A stretch of 26,982 nucleotides of DNA from Tubiluchus corallicola (Eukaryota; Priapulida; Priapulimorpha; Priapulimorphida; Tubiluchidae). The number at the start of each line of letters is the position of its first letter. Positions within the stretch are counted from its first letter, which is position 1. The stretch spans positions 1,508,359 through 1,535,340 of the forward strand of contig JAQGDQ010000012.1 of NCBI GenBank assembly GCA_030141605.1, in the 5' to 3' direction. The notes beneath the pieces are model-generated. The model was not told where the DNA came from. It saw only the letters and a program-made list of their open reading frames with translations, and ran no database searches. Shown piece by piece: positions 1 through 12,010 of this stretch. Both the position numbers and the translations under genes were made by a program.

Positions 1-3000
1 ATTGTGGTCCACCGTTCGTACAAAATCTATCTATCTAGTAGAGCAAATCGTCTGCGGAGTGAGTGTGGACGTTGGTTTGGCCAGTTTTGCCTCCGTAAAT
101 TTCTGTATTATCTTATCGCACGTGCTTATGTCTTTCACTCTTATAAGTCTTGATGTAAAAGAAATTAAAGAAAATTCACAAGAAGAGAACCGAGAGGGCT
201 TCTCCGAAAAAATTCGATTCAGCTCTAGTTTGTTTGGACTAATATTATACCAGAAACATGGGATAAACGTAAAATAACTATACAGCATACACAAAGTTTC
301 ATTATGCATCAGGGACGAAAATTTGGTGATCCAAACAGGCAGACACGCGGTTTAGTTACTTTGACTTACAAAAGAAAATTAAAATATAGTTATAGCCTAT
401 AATAGGCCTTCTGGGAGCAGAATAAACTAGTCTGAAGTTGCGTTTATATAACATTTGTATGTGTTATGAGGGAGCAGAATAGGTAAAATAGGCTTATATT
501 GTTTTCAAGGCATCCGTTTATCTGAACTGCATTATGCGTTCTTTTTTTTCTACAGCTATTTCTCATTGATTTTTTTCCGCAGGTGCTAGCGCATAACGCA
601 TACGCGTTCCGGATGCTACGTAAACGCCACTTAAAAGCAATTGTTTCACCCATTGAAATGATCTTTTGGGCAGCCAATAAACATTATAATTATTGCACTT
701 ATATAATACTCTTATCTATACGAGTGTTGGAGATTAGTCCATGTCAGCCAGTCTTTGACATCTTCCTCTGCCTTCCAATATTCTAATGCAAACTCAATCA
801 TGCAAAAATACATTAGGCTGGGCCACAAATCACGCTACCTAGTAATTGACAATAATAGACTAAAATTTTATGGGAATCCTCGTGCATTTGCTGATCAGTG
901 ATTGCTAGGTAATTTTTTAGAACTTCCACAGTTTATGTAAAAGGAAATAAGTATTTTTGGGACTGCATTCTGGCTAGTTGGTTTCTTCTAAAGCGCTCAA
1001 TGAACAGGCTTATTAGAGCTTATTAGATGAATTGCTGCGCTAGTTACTCTGCTAATGAATTATGGTGTGAATAGATTTTTTGTGGCGCACATTCTCCTTT
1101 TAGGTATTGTTTGGGATACATTAGATGTTTATAGAAGTTAGCTCTGTGATATTTTTTAAAAACATGCTAATGTAAATTTCCTGTGTATTGTGCTTCATTC
1201 ATATACTACACATGATACTAAAATATAGTAAATGATATAGTAACTCTGATTAACGTAGATAACTAGACAGTAGGAGCCAATTGACCAATTTCATTTGTTA
1301 TAATATATAACTGCTATAATATATAGTTGCTATATTGTTACAGTCAAGATTACATATTTACATGTCATAACGATTTTGATTGAAGTGATGATTCTTAGAA
1401 AAAAATCTTAGAGAGTTAGAAAAATAGTAAATCGTTTAAGATTTAATAAAGAATAATAAAATAATTAGGCAAAACAACAAATTATTTGTTGAGCACATCT
1501 GTTCACCAAATAAACACAACAGTTTGTTCTAACTGTAACAACATAACTCATAATAGTTCAGTATGCTTTCTGGTTAAATTGAGTAGACTTACCAGTACTT
1601 ACCTGGAAGGTGACCACATCTGGCTTTATCTTTAACGTCCTAGTTTTTTATCTTTCATTCAAATTTCAATGTGGTCAATTAAAGTAATGGCATTTGACAA
1701 ATTCAACTATTAAATACTGAAACTTTTTGGTCAATTTTAGTTAACTGTAATTGACGTTTTGATAAGAAACAAATTACTTTATTAAAAGGAATACATATAA
1801 TTATTTCATTTCAGATCAAATGTATACGTTGGGAAATGGCATCTCAACACATGTCAAATGTGAAGTGAAATGGCAATCAAAAGGAGACGAGCCATGATGA
1901 TGGTTAACGAACAGTAAGATATTATACTAATCAGTTTGACCACTTTGTTTATTTGTCACCATAAAAACCCAAACATTATTAATGCCCAACTGTCTCGTGC
2001 CCACGCATTCTGCACCTAAATGTCACTTACCCTCTGGCAGTATTGTTTCTATAGCTTGCCCACACACATACTGGAACACTTCAATTATATCTTTAATTCT
2101 TAATGTTCTTCACCACAGCTATATGTGTAGGTGTAGTCTCTCAAGCCCTGCATGCTTCATACAATCTCACGCCTCCAACTCAGGTACATTTCTCGTAGCT
2201 TTTTTACACTCTGTCTATGATAATTTCCTGAGCATTTTTTCCTGTGCCATTTTCCCCCATGCCATTTTTGCCTACTTTCTGTAAGAACACCATGACATTA
2301 TTTCCGTGTAGCTTTACAAATCACGTTGTTTCTCGTTGCTTCCGTTGTCTCCTCGGTTTCCACTCTATCTGGTTAGATAGGCACAAATGAATAGACCATG
2401 CAAGACACAAATAACATAATCAACCTTGACATCAATCATGCTGCTTATAATAACCTAAATTGTGGTAACCTTTTCACAGCCTGATTGCCATATAATCCAA
2501 CTTAAAATTTTATTTTCTTACTTAAGTTTATTTATGTTGTCTTCAGGGATCATTGTTCACATCAATGCAAAAAACCTCACTGGCAAGAACTACTCCAATC
2601 ATCAGGGAAGGGGGAAGCAGTATTGCAGCAACAGACTTCTGTCCTTCAAAAAGAGTTCAAGCTTTGAGTTTTTAAGAAGGTGGAGGAAAACACTGGTACA
2701 ATTTTTAAAACTTTTAAAGTTCTTGTAAGAAAACATAACTAATTTTGTGAATACGACCAATCGTTTAATTAAATCCAGAAACAACTATAACCCATTTAGC
2801 ATATTTTAAAGCATGTTCGGTATGTCCCGTAGTTCTTGCGTGCAACAATTTGACTAACTGGAATGGAAATATGCAGCAATGAACTGATTTCCTGTCAGTT
2901 CTCTTTCGTAGTTCCGTTTTGTTGATGGCAACCGAAATTTCATTTTTTACATAATTTACCACACTTACCACAATTGCTGGCTTGTGCTTGTTGGAAATTA

Positions 3001-4957
3001 TTGACTTGTAATCCTTGAGATCTAAAGGCAGAAACGGTATTAGCTTACACTTTTAGGGTATGAATGTACTTTATACAACCGCACATCTTTGAATCAGGAC
3101 TTTCCTTTAAAATTCCGAATTTATATTATTTGCTAAATCTCGTGATATCATTTTCGGCATGAACTAATCACGGCAAATGCGTAGTCGGTTAGGCTCATAG
3201 TTTGGCTAAATTTTTCTTTTAAATACTGCAACTATTACGATTATGGTTTAGTGACACTCCCCTAAATGCCAGCCTAGGCTATAGTTTGCATTGAGGTTGC
3301 CACTCTCATAGCGTTTTTAAATTTAATTACATTCTCTGAAAAGCTATTACATTTCTTCGAAGACAATTCCATGAACTAATCAGATGATGACTAAAGAAAT
3401 ATTTCCACAATTTCAGTGTTGTTACAGATTCTACCGAAAATGTCTAGGAATAGGATATTTAACCATTTGCTTTTAGCTAGTAGCCTCAATTGTCAATAAG
3501 CCTGTAGAGGCTGTAATACTTGATGACTCACGATGAACATTCTCATGTTTGAGATGAGATAATACATCTCTATAGTACCGTGTATATATGTTACAGGCAA
3601 TGTGTAGAATGCTTGGGCATTTTGCAGAGTGTCAATACAAACCAGGTAATGTGTCTAAAGTAGCTCCTACACTTTTCTTAGGTATTATGTGTAATACAAA
3701 GTCTGTCTAGGCAAAATATGTAATTCTTAACATAACATTAGCTAACATAATGTTAAGTAAATAAGCATGTAGCATAAGTAAGTAAGAGGTAAGCCAGTCA
3801 GTTGGTAAGTACTACTGCAGGAGGAATACTAGGCGACAAGAAATGGTGGGTAAACTTTTATTCCATTTGGGTCAACAACGAGCAACAGCTGTACATTGGT
3901 AAGCTTTATTTTGTTAAGTACCAACATTTAAGCATATTTCCGTCAGTATTATCACACAGCAAGATACACGTTGCCCAGGAAAATGTGTGTAATACACTGT
4001 AAAAGTATGTAGTAAATTGTCCCGCTTTCTGATAAAATTTTAGTTATTTAAACAATTCATTGCTCATTGCAGTTCTTGCAAATGAAACACACAAAGCTCC
4101 ACCCAGTTATGTTGTACATATTAATAAGTTAACGTGTCAACTTACAAATTTCTGCTTATCTGATTGGAGAGAAATAATGTTCAAGGCCCACCCACTGTGC
4201 ATATAAATTCTCATGTGCTTGTTCTTTTCTGATTGGAGGATTGTTAGACGTCTGCCTAAAAACAGTTAAGCCTTTGAGTGCCACAGTACTACAGCTAAAC
4301 ATCTGGGCTGGCTTTAATCATTTTGACAACAAGTAATTGTGAACTACTACAGCCAACACAAATGTTTTAAAAGCATTATTCATGGAGCAGCACACTTCCC
4401 AAATGCAGGAAAGCTAAGATTTCCTGTTCGTAAAGTGGTGCACAATTGCTGTGCTACAGTCTGTTTCCTAGATCCACCATTGAGAATAATGAGATGAGCA
4501 AGTACATCTAACCGTTACCCGTACGTTGTGGACCGTAGCCCGTAAATTAAAACCAACCCGCTGTGCTGCGCATCCTAGTTGATGAACTATCACAAGACTT
4601 CATTCATATCAGCAGAGTGCTTACGTAACCTATACTATAGTATACACTATTTGCTCACTAGCTGCGTGGGTGAAAAGGTCCTACAACATCGAATATGTTA
4701 TGGGAAATATTCGGACATTCGGTACCATAGCAACAAGGGTTTCATAAGGGAAATTCATTGCATCATTGCAGTACTGAAAACAACATGCGGAGTTCTGGAT
4801 CTGTAGCAACATTAATCCAAGGTGCTTTATTGTTCGTTGTGCATTAATATTCGGAGTTTGCACAAATGGTGATTCCAATGTGGCAGACTCTGAAAACATG
4901 GGAGTTTATGTACAACCAACGAATGTGTGAATAGTTGAATAACCTAACCGCCTCAAA
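1..4957. other. No gene recognised
   Basis: AT-rich sequence on both strands, with only short open frames that match no family I know. Bases 1-130 are richer in CpG, contain CACGTG (119-124) and a donor-like GGAGTGAGTG (55-64), so a promoter or first exon is possible but unsupported. An acceptor-like TTTCATTTCAG near 1814, with a 26-codon open stretch after it, is also too weak to call an exon. Confidence 0.5.
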
Positions 4958-6094
4958 ATTAATATGTATTTTGAAAAGCATTCGATAGTGTGTAGATTGA
5001 GAGCATATGGGATTGAGGTAGGCATCATTATGTGGACAGCTTTTTACTGGTTGGAAAAAGTCATCATGCAGGGATGTTGTTCAAACTGGCAAAAGGTGGA
5101 TAGTGGAGTTCTGCAGGTCAGCACCCTCGGTCCAGTATTATTTCTCATCTACATCAATGACCTTCCAGAAGAAGTAGTGTCTGAGATCTTTTTGTTTGCA
5201 GTACTAAGTTGTTCAGTGTAATTGATACACAGCAAGCTAGAGAAAACATTCAAGAGGATCCCCGTAGCTCGACCAAATGGAAGAACATTGGGTGCTAGCT
5301 GTCCATCCTGATAAATCTAAGGTGAACACACAGGAAGGATAACCCAACTTTTGGTCACACGATGGTTAGAGATGAAGTTAATCACCCGGATACTATGAAG
5401 TGACTCAGAGAAAGACTTTGGAATTACTTTTCATACACTTCTTATATAAAATTTGAACATCATATCCAGGAAAGATAAGCAAAGCTAAGAAAATGGTGGA
5501 ATAAAAACTAGATCTTTTGTCACTTTGACCTGTAGTATGTTCATCTGTCTGTACAAAGCAATTGAAAGACCCCATCTTGAGTTTTGGAGCTCAGTGTGGC
5601 ACACATCAATGGTCAAATATATCGATCAATGAGAACAAATACAAAGATTCAATGTTGGCAAGAAGGCTAAGTGATTTGAAAGGATTATCATATACTAACT
5701 GGTTGAAGTTCCTGAAATTGTCAACCCTAGCATACAAGAGCTTGAGAGGCAATATGATAGAGGCTTATAAAATTTTAACGAATATATACGCTATAGGTGT
5801 AAGCCCACCATTGCAATTGAGATTGCAGGTGGCTAGATCGATCACCCGAGGCCATTCGTTAAAGTTCAGATCTAATAAGTCTATAGGATTGAATCATTTT
5901 TCACACAGAATTCTGGATTCATGGAACAGTTTGCCTAACAATAAATGCACACCAAGTGTAGATGCTTTTGAGAAAAGGTTGGACAAGCATATAGCTAGGA
6001 GAAAGATTACAATTACAAGGCCTCCTTTGACGATATATGGGCCAGAAGATTACTTTGTCGAAACAACATAAGGCAACATAAGGTAAGGTAAGTA
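4958..6094 (+). mobile_element. Degraded CR1/jockey-like LINE, 3' part of reverse transcriptase
   Basis: Pieces of a non-LTR retrotransposon ORF2 can be followed through several frames. AFDSV (RT motif A, 4978-4992) is followed by [33 protein letters not shown] at 5103-5162 corresponds to the family block [20 protein letters not shown]. Then come IDTQQARENIQED, VHPDKSKVN, and the connection and C-terminal region ARRLSDLKGLSYTNW, STLAYKSLRGNMIEAYKI, TRGHSLKF and FSHRILDSWNSLP, continuous in 5562-6071. Frameshifts and stops break it, and the catalytic FADD block has become FAVL. The endonuclease and 5' half are absent, typical of 5'-truncated insertions. The 3' end has a short TAAGG-type repeat (6066-6096), as CR1-clade elements often do. 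A pseudogene, no longer able to encode an enzyme. Confidence 0.85.
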
Positions 6095-6299
6095 AATTAG
6101 TTCTAACACTAGGACAATGTTATCAGAATAGCCGAAAGCTGATAAAAAGCTTTAAAAAGAAATCAGTTGGCCGTACTATAGTATCGTCATTCAAAATATT
6201 TTATAAATTTACTAAATCAATAGTACTACTTCATGTTCTGAAATTATTCGAGGTGTTGAATGTACCTACATTCACATTCGTGTTACATACATACATACA

Positions 6300-6960
6300 T
6301 ATGCATGTGATACTGTGGCAACCATACAACAGCAGCATATTACGAACCAAATTTTTATACAAAGGCAAACTAACAGACGAACCTTTACTGATTACAGTAC
6401 TTCTTTATTATACCAACACGTCTATTGGCTTTCTTTTCTAATTTAGTTATATGTTCATTAAACTTCATATCATTAGTCACAATCACACCTAAGTCTTTAA
6501 AGCTGGAAGCCTCATGATCTGTTTTATCACTAATTGCTTAATTATAACTAACATGACTTCTTATACATAACAGTGTGTGCTTAACAGGTTCAGTTGCAAA
6601 AGCTACTGATCAGGCCATGTTTGAACAGAATCAAGGTCAAGCTAAAGCAGTGCACGATCAAATTGATACTTAATTTCTCTAAATATTTTAATGTCGTCCA
6701 AAAACATTCTTATATTGGAAGAAACATAACCGGGAATGTCATTTGTATATAAAATAAAAAACTAAGAACCACTTGTTGTTCCCTGAGATATAGTACTCTT
6801 GACAATCTTCCAATCAGCAACAACGCCATTTTGTACAACTTGCTGCCAACGGGATGTAATAAACTGACCAAATAATGGTCTGTGTATTTTCCCAGCTAAT
6901 GTGCTGATTACGAAGAAGTTATCCTCCGTATATGTAAGTTGCAGCTGCTGCACGCAATCA
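6300..6960 (-). mobile_element. Second LINE reverse transcriptase fossil, opposite strand
   Basis: Read on the minus strand from 6953: FGQFITSRWQQVVQNGVVAD, then KSTISQGTTSGS, stop, FFILYTNDIPGYVSSNIRMF, then LDDIKIFREI. These match RT fingers/palm blocks of CR1/jockey-type elements ([26 protein letters not shown]). The DD catalytic pair survives at 6698-6693, with Leu in place of Ala before it. Then follow LDLDSVQTW, FKDLGVIVTNDMKFNEHI and KKANRRVGIIKKY, and, after frame changes, AAVVWLPQYH near 6310-6340. At least three stops and several shifts break it. The C-terminal end stops at an ACAT repeat (6285-6300). Its wording differs from the + strand fossil, so the two may be separate lineages. 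Confidence 0.75.
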
Positions 6961-7168
6961 GGAAATCACCTCCAAAATTACAGGATTTGACAGTCATTCA
7001 TCCCTGGTCATACTGAAGTAAGTACCTCAATAATTTGCCCGTACAAGCTTATAAATAATTTTTTTCTCTTTTCCTACTTAATTCATGTGTGTAAATGGCT
7101 GTGCAGTGTCATGCAATTTTTACAGAGTCGCCATGGTAATACTTTTGAAGTAATATCAATGCATTTAA

Positions 7169-7413
7169 GACCAGATGGTGTGGTTTAGTGGTAATGCGTT
7201 ATCTTCTCATATGGGAAGTCGTGAGTTTGATACTGTGGCCGACCTGGCATGTGGTGTTTAGGGTAAAAATGGGGTAATAATAGTCTTTGTTATTTAGTTG
7301 CAGATTGTTATTTACAGTCATTCCAAAAGCTCTTTGGAGCTTATGTTAATTGTTCATCCAAAAAGCCGACTTTAAATAAAATATTAATATTGTTATTATT
7401 ATTATTATTATTA
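7169..7413 (+). mobile_element. tRNA-derived SINE with (ATT)n tail
   Basis: The head resembles a tRNA gene. The A box TGGTTTAGTGG (7181-7191) fits TRGYNNARNNG, and a slightly diverged B box GTTTGATACT (7225-7234) lies about 34 bp after it, the spacing of an RNA polymerase III promoter. A non-tRNA body of about 140 bp follows, then CCGACTTTAAATAAA and an ATT repeat (7392-7413) as tail. No clear target-site duplication was seen. A true tRNA gene is unlikely because the 3' acceptor arm does not close. Confidence 0.7.
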
Positions 7414-8060
7414 CGTCTCGTTATCATCAACATTCCTACACTATGTGATATGCTAAGTATTAGTATCATAATTTCATAATGAGCTCGTCATAATGTGTTC
7501 TTTAGCTAATATTTTTAAACTAAATTGCTGCAGAAGCAGCAGAATATAACAAAACTAAAGGAAAATATGTACGTAGATTTAAACGAAAAGCCAGCCCTCA
7601 AACAATATTCATTATATTTTAGTATGCATTTGAAAATATTGAAATTACTACATAATATACAGCATAAAGTGCTTTACGTAAAATGCTACAGAAATTTCAG
7701 TCATTCTTATCTTCTGCCAAATGAACCACACTGAGGGAATATTTGGTAAAAAGGCATGCGTAACAAAACTTCTGCACTTCAATCAGAAATTCTAATATCT
7801 TTATGTTTAACTGTGTTTATATAAAAATTAGTCATCATATCAATTAACAACAACTTTAAAATATTTACATAGCTTTAGTCTTCAGGATTATACCTCAGAA
7901 TGCGTAAGTACTGCATATAATAGCTTTTCAAATGACCGTGGAATTGTCCGAAGCTATGGCCATACTGTAGGTGCCAGGCAGGTTACTTAGCTTACAGAAT
8001 TCAGTTTTAGCTTGTTAAAATAATTATTCTGTTGTTTTGTCGGCATTAGTTAGCCGAGTT

Positions 8061-8139
8061 GGAGGTAATTATACCATCGTCGGTAACTGGTTTTCATAAC
8101 AACGTTATGACTAGATGAAAACGATAACCGAATTACTCC
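8061..8139. repeat. Imperfect inverted repeat (79-bp hairpin)
   Basis: The left arm GGAGGTAATT...CGGTAACTGGTTTTCAT pairs with the right arm ATGAAAACGATAACCGAATT followed by ACTCC, around a 17-nt loop. The left arm has about 10 extra bases in the middle. It could be a small foldback element or the remains of a miniature transposon. No function is claimed. Confidence 0.5.
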
Positions 8140-11100
8140 ATTTTTCGTTCAAGATAAGTGCACCCAAGCATGAAGTGATAGCGACTTTAAATTGATTTTA
8201 CTAATTACGTGAAGAGCTTATCACAACTTTGTTGCTAGAGCTTTCTAACATTTTTCTCAAATATTAAAATAAACTCAATTTCCCAAGACACCTGGCTTTT
8301 CCTTTAAAAAATTTTATCCTTCCTGTTGATTTCAAGTTCGTTTACCTCTCATACCAAAACTAGTACTGAGTTTTAATTTCGCTTGAAAGAGTTGTTGTAT
8401 TTTGCTATTTTGGAATTGATATTGAGAACTGTAATTTTTATGCAAACATAGTTTATTGCGGTGTGCTTTGTTCATTTGACTATGAAATTTCGTATTTGAT
8501 TACTATTTTTAATCACATTGATGTTGTTTGTATATTTTTTTACTTTTTTGTCTGCAGCTCACCTCTCACAGTGTTAAAGCTAAAGAAATGAAATCGCACA
8601 TTGTTATAAATCACTAAACATTAGGTTAATTTGCATGTACCTGCCACAGGAGTGGTAGACCTATCACAATATTAGGTGTTTTGTAGAATTTGTCAGTGTA
8701 TTTCGAAATGCCTGTGAGCAATAACTTCTCTGTGTATTAATTACATTTGCTATCTGTCCTGTCTTTATGGTGTCATTCTGATTTTTAGGTTATTCCGTTT
8801 TCCTGCGTTTTTTTTCTCCTATTTATTTGGCAACATTTTCTTAATTAAAACTGTACAGGTATTGCTCTTTACATTGTTTGTTGGTCATTTGCTTTTTACT
8901 GTGCTTGGGTAGACTATATTAGACTATAATTATCAGTCAATTTGAGCCTTTTTTCATGCATCTTGATGTTTATATTAATTATGTTGCGAGCTTTGAATAG
9001 ATGATCTTTGAAAAAGAGACAAATTAACTCTAACCTAGTCTGTTTTGTTAAATTTTCTAGAGGTTGTCTCACTCTGAATATAATGAAATGTTGTTACACT
9101 GTAGACATAACACACTTTGTTAATCATGTAAGAATAAAGTTTTTTCTGTCGTTCAATTATTTAAATAAGAATAAGTTTTATTTAATCTGAATAGAAATAA
9201 AGCTACCTGCAATGCTAAACATGATGTGCAGCATTTCACGCTGCTACACTAATTGCGACATAACTGAAATGCCATACTTTAATATTTCACAGTTAATTTA
9301 TTTTTATTCAAGTTTTTTAAATCGCCCACACATTTCATCCAGGAGAGATAATCATCATCAGTTTATATACTAATTTGATTTAAAAACATGTTAGTGTTTA
9401 AATATTTAGCACTCATGATAAATATCGCTGATGCCTCTGCGTCAGGAGTAACAGCCATTGGCGGGTGAAAAATTTGCACATGTTTGACTGTATACATGTA
9501 ATGATCCCTAAAAGCAGCTGTCACATTATTGGCAGTAAGTTATATCCCAAACACCTGCTTTTCCTAGTGAACATAAGCTGTGTGGTTCATATGCATCACT
9601 TGAGACAGCTGTTGTGCATTTTTAACATCTTTATTGTTAATATCAAAGTATTTCAAAACTAGTTAAAGTTATGGTTTGTCGTGGCTTTGTCGTACAACAC
9701 AGTTTATTGAGCATATTCCAGACAATGTTATATCAGTCAAGCTTGCAAACTATCAACACTTTTATGCTTTATACTCTCAACAGAAGCTTTTTTACTTGTT
9801 CTTTTATTAAAAAAATATTTTAAAGGTGACTAATGTGAGTATCAAAACTTTGATCTCGCCAAATGTTGTTTGTCTTGCCACTCTGAAATACTAATGTAAG
9901 TATTGTATCATCATTTTAAATATTTTGTTTGCATCTGTGTTTCCCTTGAGCAGCATACTTATGGTGATTTTGACTGGTAATGACACTGATGATTTTTGTG
10001 TCTATGAGACCTTGGCGATGATTGTCTTTCATATGATTTAATGACATTAATCTTATTAGGTGACTTTGGCAAGTTGCCAAGTGCTATGGCCTCTGTGGGT
10101 TTTATGTGTAAATTCCATAATAATTCGTAAAATTGCCAAGCCTGATAATCCAGCTGATTTTACAGTTCATAAATAATTCAATACCAGCTTAATGGTTTTA
10201 TGGCTCATTGTTTACCCTTGTCATATCATGCTACCCCATTGTGCAATAGAAAGAACATGGATAATGTACAGTGTCATGCAGCAAGTCTGTGCTTTGTATA
10301 CCCAGCTAGATCAATAATACAAATTGTACTGAGTGAGCATGTCCTGTGCTGACAGTCTCTTCCTAGCAGAATCTTTTGGGTGGCTTCTCTTTTCAATCGC
10401 GTGATCCACTTTGGAGACATCTGTGTGGTATTAAGCTTAGTGTCATGTGTGTGAAAAAAATGTTTACTGAATACATTTTTGTAACATTTCCATGTTGATT
10501 GAAGAATTGATGATTATGTGGTTCATTAATTAATAGCTTTCTTGTAGACTCTTTACGCAAGACATTTCAGTGCTATGAGTGTGTGACCACTGTGTATCAT
10601 TTCGTTTGAAATAAACTTAATCTTTCTTTTGCTTTCTTTATTTGGTCAGATCTATTGTGAACTTAGCAGTCACAATGTTCAGTTCTACATATCAGTATCA
10701 ACACATTAATTTAGAAAGTAAGTGCTTATTTAATCATAATCAAAGCTGACAAACAGATTCTGAGTCATATCATCTGAGAAAGTTTTGAAATAAAGAAGAA
10801 AGCACTTCTGGCATGATGTTTTTGCTTCGTTTAGTGAAAAGAGTCCACACAAATGAGATTTGGTGTTATTTGACTGCTTGTTTATTTAAATTTTTCATTG
10901 TTCACCTGATCTAGTCTTTTCTATTTTTATCCCTGATTCTGAACAGTTTACACTGTTGTAAGTGCAATTTGGAATATTTCGTATGAAGGTTATAAAACAA
11001 GCTTAAAATCTTGAAACAGCTGTAGCTATCAGGTGCAAATTGACCTGCACGGTCACACTGAAGGACAAGGAATAGATTGTTTGCAAATCGCACTTTATTT

Positions 11101-11465
11101 AGACTGCCAATTTGAAGTATGTGTGCTGCCTAAATAACAGAAATGTCTAATTCATGTTCTTCAAATTTCTCCACTACAGCCTATGTTTAACCACTGAAGT
11201 GCATGTTGTATTGATTCGCGGTTCACAGTAATATGCTGCTTGGTGTGCCGTCGTTTAGTACATGCATAGGATACGCAGATATTCCATCATTTAATTTACC
11301 CATTTAATAGCTTTTACTGCTAGAAGGAAAAACTGCTTCTTACAGGAAATGGCATGGAAGTAGTAGCCGTGTTACTGATAAATTTGATTTAAATAAATAT
11401 ATTATGAAATATGCATTCTAATGAATTGTGTCAACTAGATTTTTATTGTGATTCAAATTCATTTA

Positions 11466-11550
11466 CGTTTGTTTCTTTGTTTGTCTGTCTGTTTGTTTGT
11501 TTGTATGTATGCTTGCTTGTGTGTTTCTTGTCTTGTTTATTTGTTTGTTT
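11466..11550. repeat. (GTTT)n-type tetranucleotide microsatellite
   Basis: A run of GTTT units with interspersed GTCT, GTAT and GCTT variants, lying just upstream of the first arfaptin coding exon, presumably in a 5' UTR intron. Confidence 0.85.
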
Positions 11551-11764
11551 AAGAGGTGTATCCAAAACTGTGAAACAATAGAAAATAGTCAACACTAATA
11601 TTGTCAAACCTTGCATAATTAGTCATCTAAAGGTCCTATCTGTCAGACATGAATATTTCAATGAAAGATAAAGGTCAAGATCTCGGCTCATCTAGTCAAG
11701 TGATGTAAAATAAAAAACTGCATTTACGTTATATTATTACTGATGGTACTTGTGTTTTTCTTAG

Positions 11765-12010
11765 ATTCACCCGCAAAGATGGCACAACAGATCCCCTTGC
11801 AGGGAAGTCCCGACGCCGACCATTTTGAAGAGCAAGATCTGACTTCCATACCAAACTTGGGTGAGAGCACATCAGCCGTGATTGGAGGTGATGATACTGG
11901 TTATACTATGTACGGTTCCCATCCAGGAGGAATGAATATGCCATCAGGTGTTCCTGCACAGCGATCATTAGATGCTTCCAGGGTTCCAAGGTCAAGTACT
12001 GCACCGGCAG
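11765..12010 (+). CDS. ARFIP2: Arfaptin exon 1 of the coding series (residues 1-77)
   Basis: The acceptor is a pyrimidine tract ending TTCTTAG at 11764, followed by 14 nt of 5' UTR, then ATG at 11779. The exon ends at 12010 before GTAATG, after one base of codon 78. It encodes the poorly conserved N-terminal tail, acidic early ([11 protein letters not shown]) and Gly/Ser/Pro-rich later. An ATG at 11743 lies in frame, but inside the pyrimidine-rich acceptor region. It would add a hydrophobic stub only to unspliced RNA, so I did not use it. The following intron is 3,252 bp, the longest in the gene. Confidence 0.88.

Larger units (their letters stand above)
7414..11764. other. Upstream region of arfaptin, no gene recognised
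   Basis: Apart from the hairpin at 8061 and the GTTT tract at 11466, I see no coding region, RNA gene or repeat family. Because the first coding exon begins at a splice acceptor, some or all of this stretch is probably a 5' UTR intron. The first exon and promoter were not located. Confidence 0.45.

Noticed and set aside
1814-1912. Exon-like stretch after TTTCATTTCAG with a 26-codon open frame
   Set aside because: Short, matches no family, no convincing donor; AT-rich DNA gives such sites by chance.
2765-2971. 68-residue minus-strand open frame
   Set aside because: No recognisable motif, no splice or start context.
3726-3757. Near-palindrome CTTAACATAACATTAGCTAA
   Set aside because: About a quarter of positions mismatch in AT-rich sequence; not distinct from chance.
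7169-7250. A functional tRNA gene
   Set aside because: Only the A and B boxes are present; the acceptor and T arms do not close, and an ATT tail follows, so a SINE is the better reading.
11743-11778. Upstream in-frame ATG of arfaptin adding MVLVFFLDSPAK
   Set aside because: The segment is the pyrimidine tract and AG of a splice acceptor, so it would be removed as intron.
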